Source: Demequina sp.
GTDB taxonomy: Bacteria; Actinomycetota; Actinomycetes; Actinomycetales; Demequinaceae
DNA: 64,000 bases
NCBI GenBank assembly: GCA_024707205.1
Contig: JANQAD010000001.1
Location: 1,825,979 to 1,889,978 of the forward strand
Direction of reading: 5' to 3'
In this document: positions 49,116 to 58,717 of the stretch, in pieces
Position numbering within the stretch: the stretch's first letter is position 1
Layout: every line of letters starts with the position of its first letter
Position numbers and translations under genes: made by a program
The notes under the pieces: model-generated
The model's input: only the letters and a program-made list of their open reading frames with translations
What the model was told of the DNA's origin: nothing
Databases searched by the model: none

Positions 49116-50024
49116 TCAAACTCGGTGCGAACCGTCGTGATGGACACGCGTTGGCGTTGGAAGGACGTCGGCCTCGCGCCGAATCGCGTCGCACGCCTCA
49201 AGCAGCCTGCGCCGCAGCGCCTCGCCGCGCACGGCGAATTCCCGCTGTCGCGCCGCGTACTCGCGCTTTCCGTCCGGGGTTTCGATGCGCACAGCCTCGA
49301 GCCCAAAGTCCGAGACGTCGTACGGCGACGCCGCCATGTCCAGCCGCCGCACCTCCGCCGCGAGCTCGAAGCAGTCGAGCGTCAGTTCGCTCGGCACCGC
49401 CGGCGACAGCTTCACGCACCACTTGTACAGATCCATCGTCGCGTGCAGGCAGCCGGGCTGCTCCATCTCCACCTGCGTCTCGCGCGATAGCGCCTGCGCA
49501 TTGCGCGGCACCGCCTCGTCGGTGAAGAAGCGGTAGGCGTCGAAGTGAGTGCAGACCACATCATGGGATGCGACCACCGCGTCGGTCCCGTCCGCACCCA
49601 GTCGCAGCGGCAGGTCGTGCCTGGTGTCTCCGTCTTTGTAGACCATCGCCCACTCGTGCAGCCCAAAGCAGCCGAGGGCCGCGCGCCGGGACAATGTGGC
49701 CGCTACCAGGCCCGTCACAAAGTCAACGGTGCCCCCGCGCGCCTCCCAGAAGGCGGCCGCGTCCACAGAGGTGACCCCGCCGTCGGACCGATACCAGCGC
49801 CAACCCGAGTGGTCAGCCGCACCCTCTAGACCCACGCCGACTCCCGGGTGCCAGCGCCTCAACAGCGACGGTCGCGTGGAGTAGTAGTCGTAGAGGAAGT
49901 CGTCCACGGCGTGTCCCTCGCCGCGCGCCACGCGCTCTCGCCGCGCCGCCGTCAAGGCATCTGCCCGACGCTCAAACGCCAGCGCGCGCGGGCGCCACTG
50001 GGTTTGGGTCAGGACGGCAAGCAC
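49116..50024 (-). CDS. Actinobacterial protein annotated as 3-methyladenine DNA glycosylase-like
   Basis: 302 residues. The pattern HAVDDFLYDYYSTRPSLLRRWHPG and, later, TMDLYKWCVKLSPAVPSELTLDCFELA matches a conserved actinobacterial family commonly labelled 3-methyladenine DNA glycosylase; I know of no direct evidence in the sequence for glycosylase chemistry. GTG 50024 follows GACAAT by 6 nt. It diverges from arr. Confidence 0.65.
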   Translation of the reverse strand: MLAVLTQTQWRPRALAFERRADALTAARRERVARGEGHAVDDFLYDYYSTRPSLLRRWHPGVGVGLEGAADHSGWRWYRSDGGVTSVDAAAFWEARGGTVDFVTGLVAATLSRRAALGCFGLHEWAMVYKDGDTRHDLPLRLGADGTDAVVASHDVVCTHFDAYRFFTDEAVPRNAQALSRETQVEMEQPGCLHATMDLYKWCVKLSPAVPSELTLDCFELAAEVRRLDMAASPYDVSDFGLEAVRIETPDGKREYAARQREFAVRGEALRRRLLEACDAIRREADVLPTPTRVHHDGSHRV

Positions 50025-50049
50025 CGCATGATTGTCTCAGGAGGTCACC

Positions 50050-50469
50050 ATGACAGGACCCATCCCGTTCGAGGAGTTCCCCGGAGGCCAGTTCCTGCAC
50101 GGCACCAAGGCCGACCTCAAACCAGGGGATCGCCTCACGCCTGGCGTGAGCCCCAACTTCAACACCGTGCTCGGGCACGTGTACTTCACGCAGACCCTCG
50201 ACGCCGCGGCGTGGGGCGCCGAGCTCGCGGCCGGCGATAGACCGGAACGCATCTACATCGTTGAGCCGACCGGGGAGTACGAGGAGGATCCAAACCTCAC
50301 GGACAAGAAGTTCCCGGGCAACCCCACGCGCTCATTCCGCAGCGCGGACGCGATCACCGTGGTCGGCGAACTCACCGACTGGGAGGGGCATTCTCCCGAG
50401 CAGATTCAGGCGATGCGAGACGGGCTCGCCGCGCTCAAGGAGCGCGGCGAGGACACGATCATCAACTAG
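50050..50469 (+). CDS. arr: Rifampin ADP-ribosyltransferase
   Basis: 139 residues, the normal small Arr size. Transfers ADP-ribose from NAD to rifamycins. Seen: FLHGTKADL (NAD-binding His-Gly-Thr), GHVYFTQTLDAAAWGAELA, RIYIVEPTGEYEEDPN and KFPGNPTRSFRSADAI. ATG 50050 has AGGAGG 5 nt upstream. Its stop overlaps the stop of the convergent cyclase-fold gene. Chromosomal arr genes are widespread in actinobacteria. Confidence 0.92.
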   Translation: MTGPIPFEEFPGGQFLHGTKADLKPGDRLTPGVSPNFNTVLGHVYFTQTLDAAAWGAELAAGDRPERIYIVEPTGEYEEDPNLTDKKFPGNPTRSFRSADAITVVGELTDWEGHSPEQIQAMRDGLAALKERGEDTIIN

Positions 50470-51409
50470 GCCGCCGCCTGCGCCGCGTCCCACCAGTTGA
50501 GCACCCTCGTGGCGACGAGCGTGGTCCAGCGTCCCGGCTCGCCCCGTTCCTCGAGCAGGAACGGAGTCCGCCCGCGCATCGTGCCCTCGTGCAGCCAGCG
50601 CCCATCCTCCCCGCGGCGTGACCGGATGATCTCGATGGCCTCTGCAGCGCGCGGGTCCGGCGCGCTGCCGGAGGAGCGGATGAGGTCGAGGATCCGCAGC
50701 ACGTGATAGTTGTGCCGGTTGGGGTAGGTGAAGAAGAGGTAGTACTCCTGCACGGGCTCTCCGGAACGCAGCCCGCGGAACAGGTTTCGCGAGTACATGT
50801 ACTCGAGCGCGCGGTCGACGGCATCGTCCACGCGAGCATCCGGCCCGCGCCGCGCGTTGAATTCGACGAAGCCCTCGAGCACGCCCAAGGTCGAGTCGAA
50901 GCTCGACACGTCGGACTCGAAGCAGTTCCAGCCGCCGTCGGGTTTCTGTTCGCCCAATAGCCGTTCTACCAACGGTGACATATCGCGGCCGAAGTATTCG
51001 CCGCCCGCACGGTTCGCCCGTTGATGCACGCCTCCACCTCGCCGTCAAAGTAGTCCTCGCCCGCGTACTCCCACTTCACATTCGCGGCGACGCGCTCGAT
51101 CGCCTCTGCGACCCGGGGATTGGCCGGGTCCACCCCAAAGTCGGCGAGTAGCGCAAGCGCCCACATGGTCGACGTCCACGCCTGACCCTCCGTCTTCCAC
51201 GTCTCCTCGGTGAAGTCGGCGGGTCCCCACGCGCCGCCGTCCCACGAGCCGTCATCCCACTGCAGATCCAGAAGCGCCTTGCCCCACCCCTCGGTGGCGA
51301 CGCGAGAGCGCTCCTCAGCCACGGCGTCGGGCGGCGAGCCCACCAGATCCTGGAGAACCTGCCACCGAATGGCGGGGTCGGAATCGAGCAACCACGCAAT
51401 CGTGTCCAT
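50466..51409 (-). CDS. Prenyltransferase/squalene-cyclase-fold repeat protein, frameshifted
   Basis: 314 residues after repair. Alpha-alpha toroid repeats with QW-like segments (LQWDDGSWDGGAWGPADF, EQKPDGGWNCE-like) as in squalene-hopene cyclases and prenyltransferases, but half the length of a hopene cyclase and without the DXDD acid motif that I can find; probably not a cyclase. One base is missing at 51017-51019, giving INGANRAGGEYFG. ATG 51409 lies 7 nt after TAGGGT. Function unknown. Confidence 0.75.
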
Positions 51410-51419
51410 AACGCCGACC

Positions 51420-52469
51420 CTAGACAGACCCACCGACACGCGCGCGGCGGCGGGCATCGCTGTCCGCGACCGCGGTGGACGCGACGGTGAAGACGTTCTC
51501 GAGCGGACCCTGACCCACCCTCCAACGCCACACGCACGCGAAGGCCACGGATACCAGGCACAGCGCGATCCACGCGGCATTCGTCGGTTGATACACGATC
51601 GACTGTCCCACGATCGCAATCATCACGATCTGCGCCGAATACAGGGTCAGCGTCATGGACCCCGCGGCGGCGAGCGGCCACGTGACGCGCGGCAGCAGCC
51701 CAGCGAGCCAACAGCTCACGCCAATCACAACGCACGCGACGCCCACATTGCCGAGCGTCTCGAACGCGGTGTAGCTGTGCGACTCCACGCTCGTCCAGTC
51801 CGCGTGCCGTGCGCCCCACAGCGCCGTGCCCGTTCCGTACGCGATGACGGCAAGCAGCAGGCCCGACGCTGTGAGCCAGGCGAGCGCCCTGCCTCGCCAT
51901 TGCGCGAGCTTGCCGAGGCCCATTCCGATCAGCACGTACCCCACCCAGACGAGTGCGGGGTAGTGGAAACTCCAGAGCTCGTGCACGACGGGCAACTCGT
52001 ACAGCCAGCGGGGCAGGTGTTCGGCAAGCGGCACCACCACCTCACGGCCGAGCATGAGGAAAGCGGCACCTGCGGCGATGAGCGCCCACGGGCGCCAGCG
52101 GAACGCGACGAGCACCATGAGGAACATCACGCCGAGGTTGTCGAGGATGATGTCCACGGGGGTGGCGAGGATCGACAGGATCCAGCCCAGCACGATGAGC
52201 ATCCCGCCTCGCACCGCAACCCGGATGCGCGTGTGGCGAACCGGGTCGTCTGCGGGGGAGCGGGTCAGCATGAGCGCGATCGAGACGCCCGCGAGGAGGG
52301 CGAACAGGGCGGCAGAGCGGCCATGCGTCACGAAAAGCCACTCCCACCCGGCGTAGCCGTGGGTCCCGTCGTTTGCGACGTGCGCGGCGAACATCCCGAA
52401 CAGCGCGAGCGCTCGCGCAACGTCGAGGCCCGTGACACGCGCAGGGCGCGCGAAAGGGGAGTCGGTCAC
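51420..52469 (-). CDS. DUF418/acyltransferase-like multi-pass membrane protein
   Basis: 349 residues with about ten hydrophobic segments, starting TGLDVARALALFGMFAAHV, the pattern of the DUF418/DUF1624-type membrane acyltransferase relatives. No substrate can be named. GTG 52469 overlaps the stop of the upstream gene (GTGA). Its stop overlaps the -10 box of the next gene. Confidence 0.75.
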   Translation of the reverse strand: MTDSPFARPARVTGLDVARALALFGMFAAHVANDGTHGYAGWEWLFVTHGRSAALFALLAGVSIALMLTRSPADDPVRHTRIRVAVRGGMLIVLGWILSILATPVDIILDNLGVMFLMVLVAFRWRPWALIAAGAAFLMLGREVVVPLAEHLPRWLYELPVVHELWSFHYPALVWVGYVLIGMGLGKLAQWRGRALAWLTASGLLLAVIAYGTGTALWGARHADWTSVESHSYTAFETLGNVGVACVVIGVSCWLAGLLPRVTWPLAAAGSMTLTLYSAQIVMIAIVGQSIVYQPTNAAWIALCLVSVAFACVWRWRVGQGPLENVFTVASTAVADSDARRRARVGGSV

Positions 52470-52951
52470 GCCATCCCAGCAGCATCGAAGGTCTTCAGTG
52501 CCCACTCGTAGTGTTCGCCGAGGCACTCATCCGCGACGTCGCCGAGCGACTGGCCATTAAGCCAGGGATAGCGCTGTGGATCCGTGAGTTCGGCCTCGCC
52601 GAAGGTCGTGAGCAAGCGCAGCATTCGCGCATGGGAGGTCACGAGCATCGTCCGGATCGCGTCGTACGGGCGCTCGCGGTGAGAGCGGTAGAACACGTCG
52701 TTGAGGTCATCGAGGCGGTCCCACGTGAAGCCCTCCGCCGGGTATGCGGGGACAGAGCCGGCGCGATCCTGCGCCACCCAACCGTCGAATACCAGGTGCC
52801 ATGCGTGAAGGTGAGCCAAGACGTCGGCCACTCTGCGGTCGTGATAGGCGACGCCCAAATCCCAGTCGGGGGCAGCGTCGGCGCGGCGAAGCACCTCCGC
52901 GAGGCGATCGTCGGCCTTCGCGGCGAGCGACGTTGCGCGCGCTGACGGCAT
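52466..52951 (-). CDS. ClbS/DfsB-family (DUF1706) protein
   Basis: 161 residues, DinB-like helical bundle: VADVLAHLHAWHLVFDGW and GEHYEWALKTF are typical of ClbS/DfsB proteins; one member is a colibactin self-protection hydrolase. The role here is unknown. ATG 52951 is chosen because TAGCAT ends exactly 6 nt upstream. Coupled to the membrane protein by GTGA. Confidence 0.78.
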   Translation of the reverse strand: MPSARATSLAAKADDRLAEVLRRADAAPDWDLGVAYHDRRVADVLAHLHAWHLVFDGWVAQDRAGSVPAYPAEGFTWDRLDDLNDVFYRSHRERPYDAIRTMLVTSHARMLRLLTTFGEAELTDPQRYPWLNGQSLGDVADECLGEHYEWALKTFDAAGMA

Positions 52952-53008
52952 CCACACATGCTACGGGCGGCCGCCCGAGCGGGCGCGGCGAGCCACTACC
53001 CTTGAGGA

Positions 53009-53797
53009 ATGCGCATTGCACGTTTCACCACGGGAGACGAGCCTCGCTACGCGATCGTCGACGGCGACGAGGGCAAGGAAGAGCTGGTGGTCCTCACCGG
53101 CGATCCCATGTACACGCCGGGCACGATCACCGACGAGCGGATCCCGCTCACCGACGCAGTGAGGCTCCTCGCCCCCGTCATCCCGCGGTCCAAGGTCGTG
53201 TGCCTCGGCAAGAACTACGCCGAGCACGCCAAGGAGATCAAGGCGCGCGGCCCCGCGTCCGAGGTGCCCATCCTCTTCCTCAAGCCCAACACCGCGGTGA
53301 TCGGGCCGGACGACCCCATCGTCATGCCCTCGTACTCCGAGGACGTGCAGGTGGAGGCGGAGCTCGCGATCATCATCGGTCGCGTGTGCCGCAACGTCTC
53401 TCCCGAGAACGCGGAGGACTATATCTACGGTTTCACCTGCGCCAATGACGTCACCGCTCGCGACCTGCAGCGCATGGAAGACCAGTGGTTCCGCGCCAAG
53501 GCGTTCGACACCTCGCTGCCGCTAGGCCCCTGGATCGAGACCGAGCTCGCGCACGACGACGTTGCCATCACGGCCCGGATCAACGGCGAGGTCAAGCAGA
53601 ACGGCAACTCGCAGGACATGATCCTCGACGTGCCGAACGCGATCGCGATGATCTCCGAGATCACCACCCTCCTGCCGGGCGATGTCATCCTCACCGGCAC
53701 CCCCGCCGGGGTGACGCGCATGGAGCACGGCGACGTGGTCGAGGTGGAGATCGAGGACATCGGCGTGCTGCGCAACCCTGTCATCCGCCGCGACTGA
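53009..53797 (+). CDS. Fumarylacetoacetate hydrolase family protein
   Basis: 262 residues. CLGKNYAEHAKEI, LFLKPNTAVIGPDDPI, EAELAIIIGR with metal-binding Glu residues, YTFxNDVTARDLQ-like segment and LTGTPAGV near the end define the FAH catalytic domain of 2-oxo-dioate hydrolases or acylpyruvases. Substrate not set. ATG 53009 lies 6 nt after TACCCT (52997-53002). It is 28 nt ahead of gltX, an association common in actinobacteria. Confidence 0.9.
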   Translation: MRIARFTTGDEPRYAIVDGDEGKEELVVLTGDPMYTPGTITDERIPLTDAVRLLAPVIPRSKVVCLGKNYAEHAKEIKARGPASEVPILFLKPNTAVIGPDDPIVMPSYSEDVQVEAELAIIIGRVCRNVSPENAEDYIYGFTCANDVTARDLQRMEDQWFRAKAFDTSLPLGPWIETELAHDDVAITARINGEVKQNGNSQDMILDVPNAIAMISEITTLLPGDVILTGTPAGVTRMEHGDVVEVEIEDIGVLRNPVIRRD

Positions 53798-53824
53798 ACC
53801 CTTCCCTCACACACGAAAGGCATC

Positions 53825-55306
53825 ATGTCCACCGTTCGCGTTCGCTTCTGCCCGTCGCCAACGGGCCTGCCCCACGTGGGCATGGTCCGCACGGCGCTGT
53901 TCAATTGGGCGTACGCGCGCCACCTTGGCGGTCAGATGGTGTTCCGCATCGAGGACACGGACGCCGAGCGCGACTCGGAAGAGTCGTACGACATGATCCT
54001 CGACGCCATGAGCTGGCTCGGCATCGGCTACGACGAGGGGCCCGACATCGGCGGGCCGTACGGGCCGTACCGCCAGTCGCAGCGGCGCGACCTCCACGTT
54101 GACGTGGCTCGGCGGCTCTTCGAGGCCGGCTACGCCTACGAGTCCTTCTCCACGCCCGAGGAGATCGAGGCGCGGCATCTCGCTGCCGGTCGTCACAAGG
54201 CTCTCGGTTACGACGGCTTCGATCGGGACCTGACGGAGGAGCAGAAGGCCGCGTACCGCGCGGAGGGTCGGCTACCCGTCATCCGCATGCGCATGCCGGA
54301 CGAGGACATCACCTTCACCGACCTCATTCGCGGCGAGGTCACGTTCCCCGCGGGCTCTGTGCCGGACTACGTGATCGTCCGCGGCAACGGCGACCCGCTG
54401 TACACCCTGGTAAACCCCGTAGACGACGCGCTCATGCACATCACCCATGTGCTGCGCGGCGAGGACCTGCTCTCCTCGACGCCGCGCCAGATCGTGCTGT
54501 GGCGCGCGATGGTGGAGCTTGGCATCGCCGACGCCGTGCCCACCTATGCGCATATGCCGATGGTCATGGGGGAGGGGACGAAGAAGCTCTCCAAGCGCGA
54601 TCCGGAGAGCAACCTCTTCCACCACCGCGATCGCGGCTTCCTGCCGGAGGGGCTGCTCAACTACCTCGCGCTCCTGGGCTGGTCCATCGCGCCCGACCGC
54701 GACGTCTTCACCCGCGAGGAGCTCGTCGCGGCGTTCGACATCGCGGACGTCAACCCCAACCCCGCTCGCTTTGACCTCAAAAAGGCGGAGGCGATCAACG
54801 CCGAGCACATGCGCATGCTGCCCACCGCCGAGTTCGCGAAGCGCCTGCTCCCGTATCTGTACGACGCGGGACTCATCGGCTCGCCGGAGGTCCAGGGTCT
54901 CGACCACCACGAGGAGGCCACGCTCGCGGCCGCCGTTCCGCTGGTGCAGACCCGCATGACGCTGCTTGGCGAGGGTCCAGGGATGCTCGGGTTCCTGTTC
55001 GTTGACACCAACGGCCTCGTCATTGAGCCCGACGCTGTGGCCAAGTTGCCCGAAAACGCTGCGGAGATCCTGGACGCGGCTATCGGGGTGCTCGAGGGCC
55101 TGGACAGCTTCAAGCCCGAGGCGCAGCAGGAGGCGCTCAACGCCGTGCTCGTTGACGAGATGGGCATCAAGCCGCGGTTCGCGTTCGGCCCGTTGCGCGT
55201 CGGCATCACGGGACGCCTCGTGTCTCCGCCGCTGTTCGAGTCGATGGAGATCCTTGGCCAGTACCAGTCGGTGGAGCGGCTCAAGCGCCTGCGCGCCTCG
55301 CTCTAG
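53825..55306 (+). CDS. gltX: Glutamyl-tRNA synthetase
   Basis: 493 residues, class I synthetase. HIGH-type motif [19 protein letters not shown] at the N-terminus and KMSKS-type KKLSKRD around residue 257. Charges tRNA-Glu (and in many actinobacteria also tRNA-Gln for later transamidation). A near copy of the dispersed repeat lies at 55027-55042. Confidence 0.96.
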   Translation: MSTVRVRFCPSPTGLPHVGMVRTALFNWAYARHLGGQMVFRIEDTDAERDSEESYDMILDAMSWLGIGYDEGPDIGGPYGPYRQSQRRDLHVDVARRLFEAGYAYESFSTPEEIEARHLAAGRHKALGYDGFDRDLTEEQKAAYRAEGRLPVIRMRMPDEDITFTDLIRGEVTFPAGSVPDYVIVRGNGDPLYTLVNPVDDALMHITHVLRGEDLLSSTPRQIVLWRAMVELGIADAVPTYAHMPMVMGEGTKKLSKRDPESNLFHHRDRGFLPEGLLNYLALLGWSIAPDRDVFTREELVAAFDIADVNPNPARFDLKKAEAINAEHMRMLPTAEFAKRLLPYLYDAGLIGSPEVQGLDHHEEATLAAAVPLVQTRMTLLGEGPGMLGFLFVDTNGLVIEPDAVAKLPENAAEILDAAIGVLEGLDSFKPEAQQEALNAVLVDEMGIKPRFAFGPLRVGITGRLVSPPLFESMEILGQYQSVERLKRLRASL

Positions 55307-55350
55307 TCACCCCGCGTCCGCCAGTGTGAACCCACACCCAGCTGCCCAAA

Positions 55351-55404
55351 TGGGGCGTGGTGGTCGCGAAACTGCGATTTCGCGACCACCAGAACCCATT
55401 CCAC
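55351..55404. repeat. Intergenic palindrome repeat copy B
   Basis: Perfect 13-bp stem GGTGGTCGCGAAA (55359-55371) with TTTCGCGACCACC (55378-55390) and a further degenerate stem. Its right half continues CAGAACCCATTCC, identical to copy A at 14075-14134. Confidence 0.75.
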
Positions 55405-55422
55405 GCGCCGCGGGAGCCGCTC

Positions 55423-55463
55423 GCGCGGACGCAGGATGACAGCGCGCGGACGCAGGATGACAG
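55423..55463 (+). repeat. Tandem 21-bp repeat
   Basis: GCGCGGACGCAGGATGACAG occurs twice (55423-55442 and 55444-55463) separated by one base, directly before the HAD gene start. Confidence 0.7.
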
Positions 55464-55473
55464 ACTTGTTAGC

Positions 55474-56168
55474 GTGATCCGCGCCGTTCTCTTCGACATC
55501 GACGACACCCTCGTCGACACCCGTGGCGCCTTCCGTCACGCCCTCGGCACGGTCGCGGCCGAGTACCTGCAACGCGTTCCCAGCGCCGATGAGCTCGCGA
55601 ACGTGTGGCGCACCGACGCGGGAGGTTACTACCGCGCGCATACGCGCGGAGAGATCAGCTACCGCGAGCAGCGCATGCTTCGCGCCAACGCACTGCACGT
55701 GATGTACGGCGGCCCGGAACTCGACGACGAGGCCTATGACGCCTGGAACGAGGACTTCGAGCGCGCGTTCCAGGAGGGCTGGCGAGCGCACGAAGACGCG
55801 GCGGCGAGCCTCGACGTCCTGGATGCAGAAGGTATCCCGTACGGCGCGCTCAGCAACGCGGCCGTGGCGTACCAGGAGCTCAAGCTCGCCAAATGTGGCC
55901 TCGAGAGGGTCCCGATGCTCGTCGGCGTCGACACCCTCGGCTTCGGCAAGCCAGACCCCGTGTCTTCGCGCTCGCTTGCGAGCGCATCGGCTTCGCCCCA
56001 GGCGAGGTCGCCTACGTTGGCGACGAACTGGACATCGACGCTCAAGCCGCCGTGGCCGTCGGGCTCACAGGAATCTGGCTTGACCGCAACGCCGGCGCCG
56101 ACGAACCGCCGCCCGGCATCCTGCGCATTTCGAACCTCAGCGAGATTGCCCTCGTTACAACCATTTGA
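55474..56168 (+). CDS. HAD-family hydrolase, frameshifted
   Basis: 231 residues after repair. Motif I VLFDIDDTLVDTRG with the nucleophile Asp, motif II LSNAAV, motif III Lys in GFGKPDP and motif IV YVGDELDIDAQAA. Probably a phosphoglycolate-phosphatase-like or nucleotidase enzyme. The run at 55956-55959 has four Cs and needs five, giving GKPDPRVFALACERIG. GTG 55474 is chosen from the homology; no clean -10 at 6 nt. Confidence 0.85.
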
Positions 56169-56216
56169 CGAGATCATGCGTCGCACACTGTAGACGGGGA
56201 GGGAGCAGGAGAAGCA

Positions 56217-56533
56217 TGGCGAAGTGGGCAGAGGTGATGGACCAGGTGGTGCGTGAGCGCCGCCCAGCGCTCGTCGGCTATGCCTACTTGGTGTGCGGCT
56301 CCCGCTCCGACGCCGAAGAGATCACTCAGGAGGCGATTGTGCGCACGTTCGCTCGTGGCCGCACCAAGACCTCCGTGGCGCAGATCGGCGTCGCCATGAA
56401 GCTCGCCGACGGGACCGTGAAGCGGTACCTGTCCAACGCGGCGGCAAAGCTGCGCGGGCTTGTTGAGGACGATGCGGCAGAGGTTGCGGAACTCCACGTT
56501 CACGCGACCGTAATCGAGGGAAGGTACGCATGA
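56217..56533 (+). CDS. Minimal SigE-like sigma factor with internal deletion
   Basis: 105 residues. Region 2 N-terminal half (MAKWAEVMDQVVRERR...EEITQEAIVRTFARG) is joined directly to the end of region 4 (VAQIGVAMKLADGTVKRYLSNAAAKLRG); about 70-75 residues, including the LPPRER helix present in its relatives, are missing. The reading frame is intact. ATG 56217 has a purine-rich GGAG site. Its TGA overlaps the next gene's ATG (ATGA). Confidence 0.7.
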
Positions 56534-57168
56534 ACGAGTTCAGCAACCGGCTGGGCGCGCTTGCCCAGAACATTGGCAAGGAATACGCACTCTCGGCTCC
56601 GGACGACTCCGCGGTGCTGGTGCGCCGTGCGCGTCGAGGTCGCGTGGTGTGGACCGGTGCGGTAGGCACCGCGAGCCTCGCGGGTGCGGCGGCTGTCGCC
56701 TTCGGGGGCAGCGCGGCGGCAAGTTCCGTGTTCAACAGCACGGCGGCGCCGGCGCATCACGTGCCTGCAGCCGTGTCCCCGACGGCGTCTGACGACCCGT
56801 CGCCGACCGCGACGCCAACCGCCACGGACGAGCCAACGCTGTCTCCGTCGCCCAAGCCCACCAAGACGCACGACGACGACCCCGCCACGCACGAGAAGGC
56901 GGAGCACGCCGCTGGCGCCCACAAGCACAAGAGCGACGACGTTTCCAAGCACAAGGGCAACAAGGCCGACTGCGACGTGAAGAAGGGTGACAACTCCAAG
57001 CGCGACCACGCGGAGGATGGGACGCACCACCACAAGCACGGCGGCGACGGTTCCAAGGGCGAAGACAACGAGGACCAGGGCAAGAAGGGTTCGGACGACT
57101 CCGCGGGCTCGGACGACTCCGGCGGCAAGGGCGAGACCGAGAGTGGTGACGACTCGTCCCAGGGCTGA
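56530..57168 (+). CDS. Membrane-anchored His/Asp/Lys-rich extracytoplasmic protein, sigma partner
   Basis: 212 residues. Cytoplasmic N-terminus, one membrane segment near residues 42-62, then a Thr/Pro linker and a low-complexity tail rich in His, Lys, Asp and Gly (many HKH, HHH and DDS runs). The tail could bind metal ions (inference). ATGA coupling to the minimal sigma gene mirrors the other sigma pairs in this window. Confidence 0.6.
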   Translation: MNEFSNRLGALAQNIGKEYALSAPDDSAVLVRRARRGRVVWTGAVGTASLAGAAAVAFGGSAAASSVFNSTAAPAHHVPAAVSPTASDDPSPTATPTATDEPTLSPSPKPTKTHDDDPATHEKAEHAAGAHKHKSDDVSKHKGNKADCDVKKGDNSKRDHAEDGTHHHKHGGDGSKGEDNEDQGKKGSDDSAGSDDSGGKGETESGDDSSQG

Positions 57169-57258
57169 TAGCCCCGCCTATTGACTGTGCCGCCGCGCGC
57201 GATCACCACCCGCATCGATTCGCGCGCGGCGGCGCTACGCTTCCCATAGGAGGCGTCC

Positions 57259-57453
57259 ATGAACGCGATCAACCGGGAATGGCACAAGGCCAACCGCATG
57301 CCGGTTCGCCCCACGCGCGCCGATCGCGCCAAGTGGCACTTTGAGCATCAGAGAGCATGCGGGTGCCGAACGCCCAGTGAGGCCGAGGCGGAACTCATCG
57401 CGGAGTATGAGGCAGCTCTCGCGCGGCGCGAAATGGGCGACAACCCCTCCTGA
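57259..57453 (+). CDS. Small hypothetical protein
   Basis: 64 residues, basic N-terminal half (NREWHKANRMP...RADRAKWHFEH) with CGCR near the middle and an acidic C-terminus. A strong AGGAGG precedes the ATG. No family recognised with certainty; similar short proteins are frequent in actinobacteria. Confidence 0.6.
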   Translation: MNAINREWHKANRMPVRPTRADRAKWHFEHQRACGCRTPSEAEAELIAEYEAALARREMGDNPS

Positions 57454-57500
57454 TCGGCCGCACCTAGCGCGCGCACGGCGACGGTGGCACGCTTGAGGCG

Positions 57501-58454
57501 ATGATCATCAGCGTCGAGGCCGATGCTCCCACCCGTTCCGATCGCCGGACATCGTGGATCGTGGGCGGACTCGTTGCGGCGATCTTCGCCTGGATGATCG
57601 TGGCCGCGCTCACCAACGATGGCCCGGCCCCCGTGCCAAACCCGCCGCCGGAGCAGTCCACCGTGGCGCTCAGCTCCGCACAGGCGACGTATCTCGTCTA
57701 CACCAGTTGGCTCGACAGCGCGGCGTTCTCCCAGTGCATGACGTCCCGCGGATTCTCCCGCGAGCCCGTAGCCGGCACCGAGCACAGTCGCGTGCTCGCG
57801 GTGGCGGAGTACCTGGGCATCGTGCCGACGGCGCCGGAGTCATGGATTGCGCCGGCGGAGGCCCGGAACGGGTACCCCTCCAGCTCCTTCTCGCGCTCCC
57901 GGGACCTGAATCTGGCCCTCCAAGCCGTGGACGACGGAGGCTGCCAGGGTCCGCGCACCAAGGCTGACGTCCGCGACGAAGCCGCGGTGACGGCCTCCGT
58001 GGCGAGCGCGCGCGGGGACACCGCCTTCTATCGCTACCTCGCCGAGTCCATGTGGCTGGACCAGCACCCCGCGGACGCGCTCCTCTACTCCACGCACCGG
58101 ATGATCGCGGTGGTGGATCCCGAGGCGCCGCGGATGTCGGAGCAGTGGACGCCCGCCCTCGCGTCCGTCATGGAATCCATCGACGAGATCGAGGGCTGGA
58201 CCGAGGGCCCGAGCGAGGGCTACGCGGACTTCGCGCAGGGCGTCGCGGTCGCCCCTGGCGGCGCCACGGTCCTGGTGCGCGTGGGCGATCCCGCGGTCAT
58301 CGAAGGGGGCTTCGTCTCTGCGGTGGATGCGCCGATGATCGAGTGCGGCGACGTGGGCGTGCTCCTCGGCTCGGGCGCGTTCGCGAGGGCCGACGCTGCG
58401 CCTCCGGTGCCGTATGAAGGGCTCGCCGACGGCGTCTGCCGCGTCGTCGGGTGA
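57501..58454 (+). CDS. Single-pass membrane protein of unknown function
   Basis: 317 residues: short cytoplasmic N-terminus, one membrane segment (VGGLVAAIFAWMIVAALT), then an extracellular domain containing several Cys residues (AFSQCMTSRGF, GGCQGP, CGDVG, GVCRVVG) that could form disulfides. No domain recognised. Confidence 0.6.
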   Translation: MIISVEADAPTRSDRRTSWIVGGLVAAIFAWMIVAALTNDGPAPVPNPPPEQSTVALSSAQATYLVYTSWLDSAAFSQCMTSRGFSREPVAGTEHSRVLAVAEYLGIVPTAPESWIAPAEARNGYPSSSFSRSRDLNLALQAVDDGGCQGPRTKADVRDEAAVTASVASARGDTAFYRYLAESMWLDQHPADALLYSTHRMIAVVDPEAPRMSEQWTPALASVMESIDEIEGWTEGPSEGYADFAQGVAVAPGGATVLVRVGDPAVIEGGFVSAVDAPMIECGDVGVLLGSGAFARADAAPPVPYEGLADGVCRVVG

Positions 58455-58521
58455 CCCGCGCGCAGTTTGGGCGTAGCCCGGCAACGGGGTACAGTAGGTA
58501 CCCGGTTCCGCGAGGAATCAT

Positions 58522-58593
58522 TGGGCTATGGTGTAACTGGCAGCACGACTGATTCTGGTTCAGTTAGTTGAGGTTCGAATCCTTGTAGCCCAG
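58522..58593 (+). tRNA. tRNA-Gln (anticodon CTG)
   Basis: Cloverleaf seen by eye: acceptor TGGGCTA (58522-58528) pairs with TAGCCCA (58586-58592), anticodon stem ACTGA/TCAGT flanks loop TTCTGGT, T loop GGTTCGAATCC. The 3' CCA is not encoded. Followed at once by a terminator. Confidence 0.92.
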
Positions 58594-58597
58594 CTTG

Positions 58598-58621
58598 GGC
58601 CCCGTCTCGACGGGGCCTTTT
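58598..58621 (+). terminator. Intrinsic terminator of tRNA-Gln
   Basis: GGCCCCGT-CTCG-ACGGGGCC, perfect 8-bp stem and tetraloop, followed by TTTT. Confidence 0.85.
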
Positions 58622-58717
58622 GCATGTCCGGCGGACCGGATGGACAGTGCGGCGGTTCTTCCCTAGGGTGGGCGCAACCCACGCGTGCTGAGATCGCGTG
58701 CCGTCCGAGGGGTAACC

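Noticed and set aside
50466-51409. Squalene-hopene cyclase
   Set aside because: Half the expected length and no DXDD motif seen; only the toroid repeat pattern is shared.
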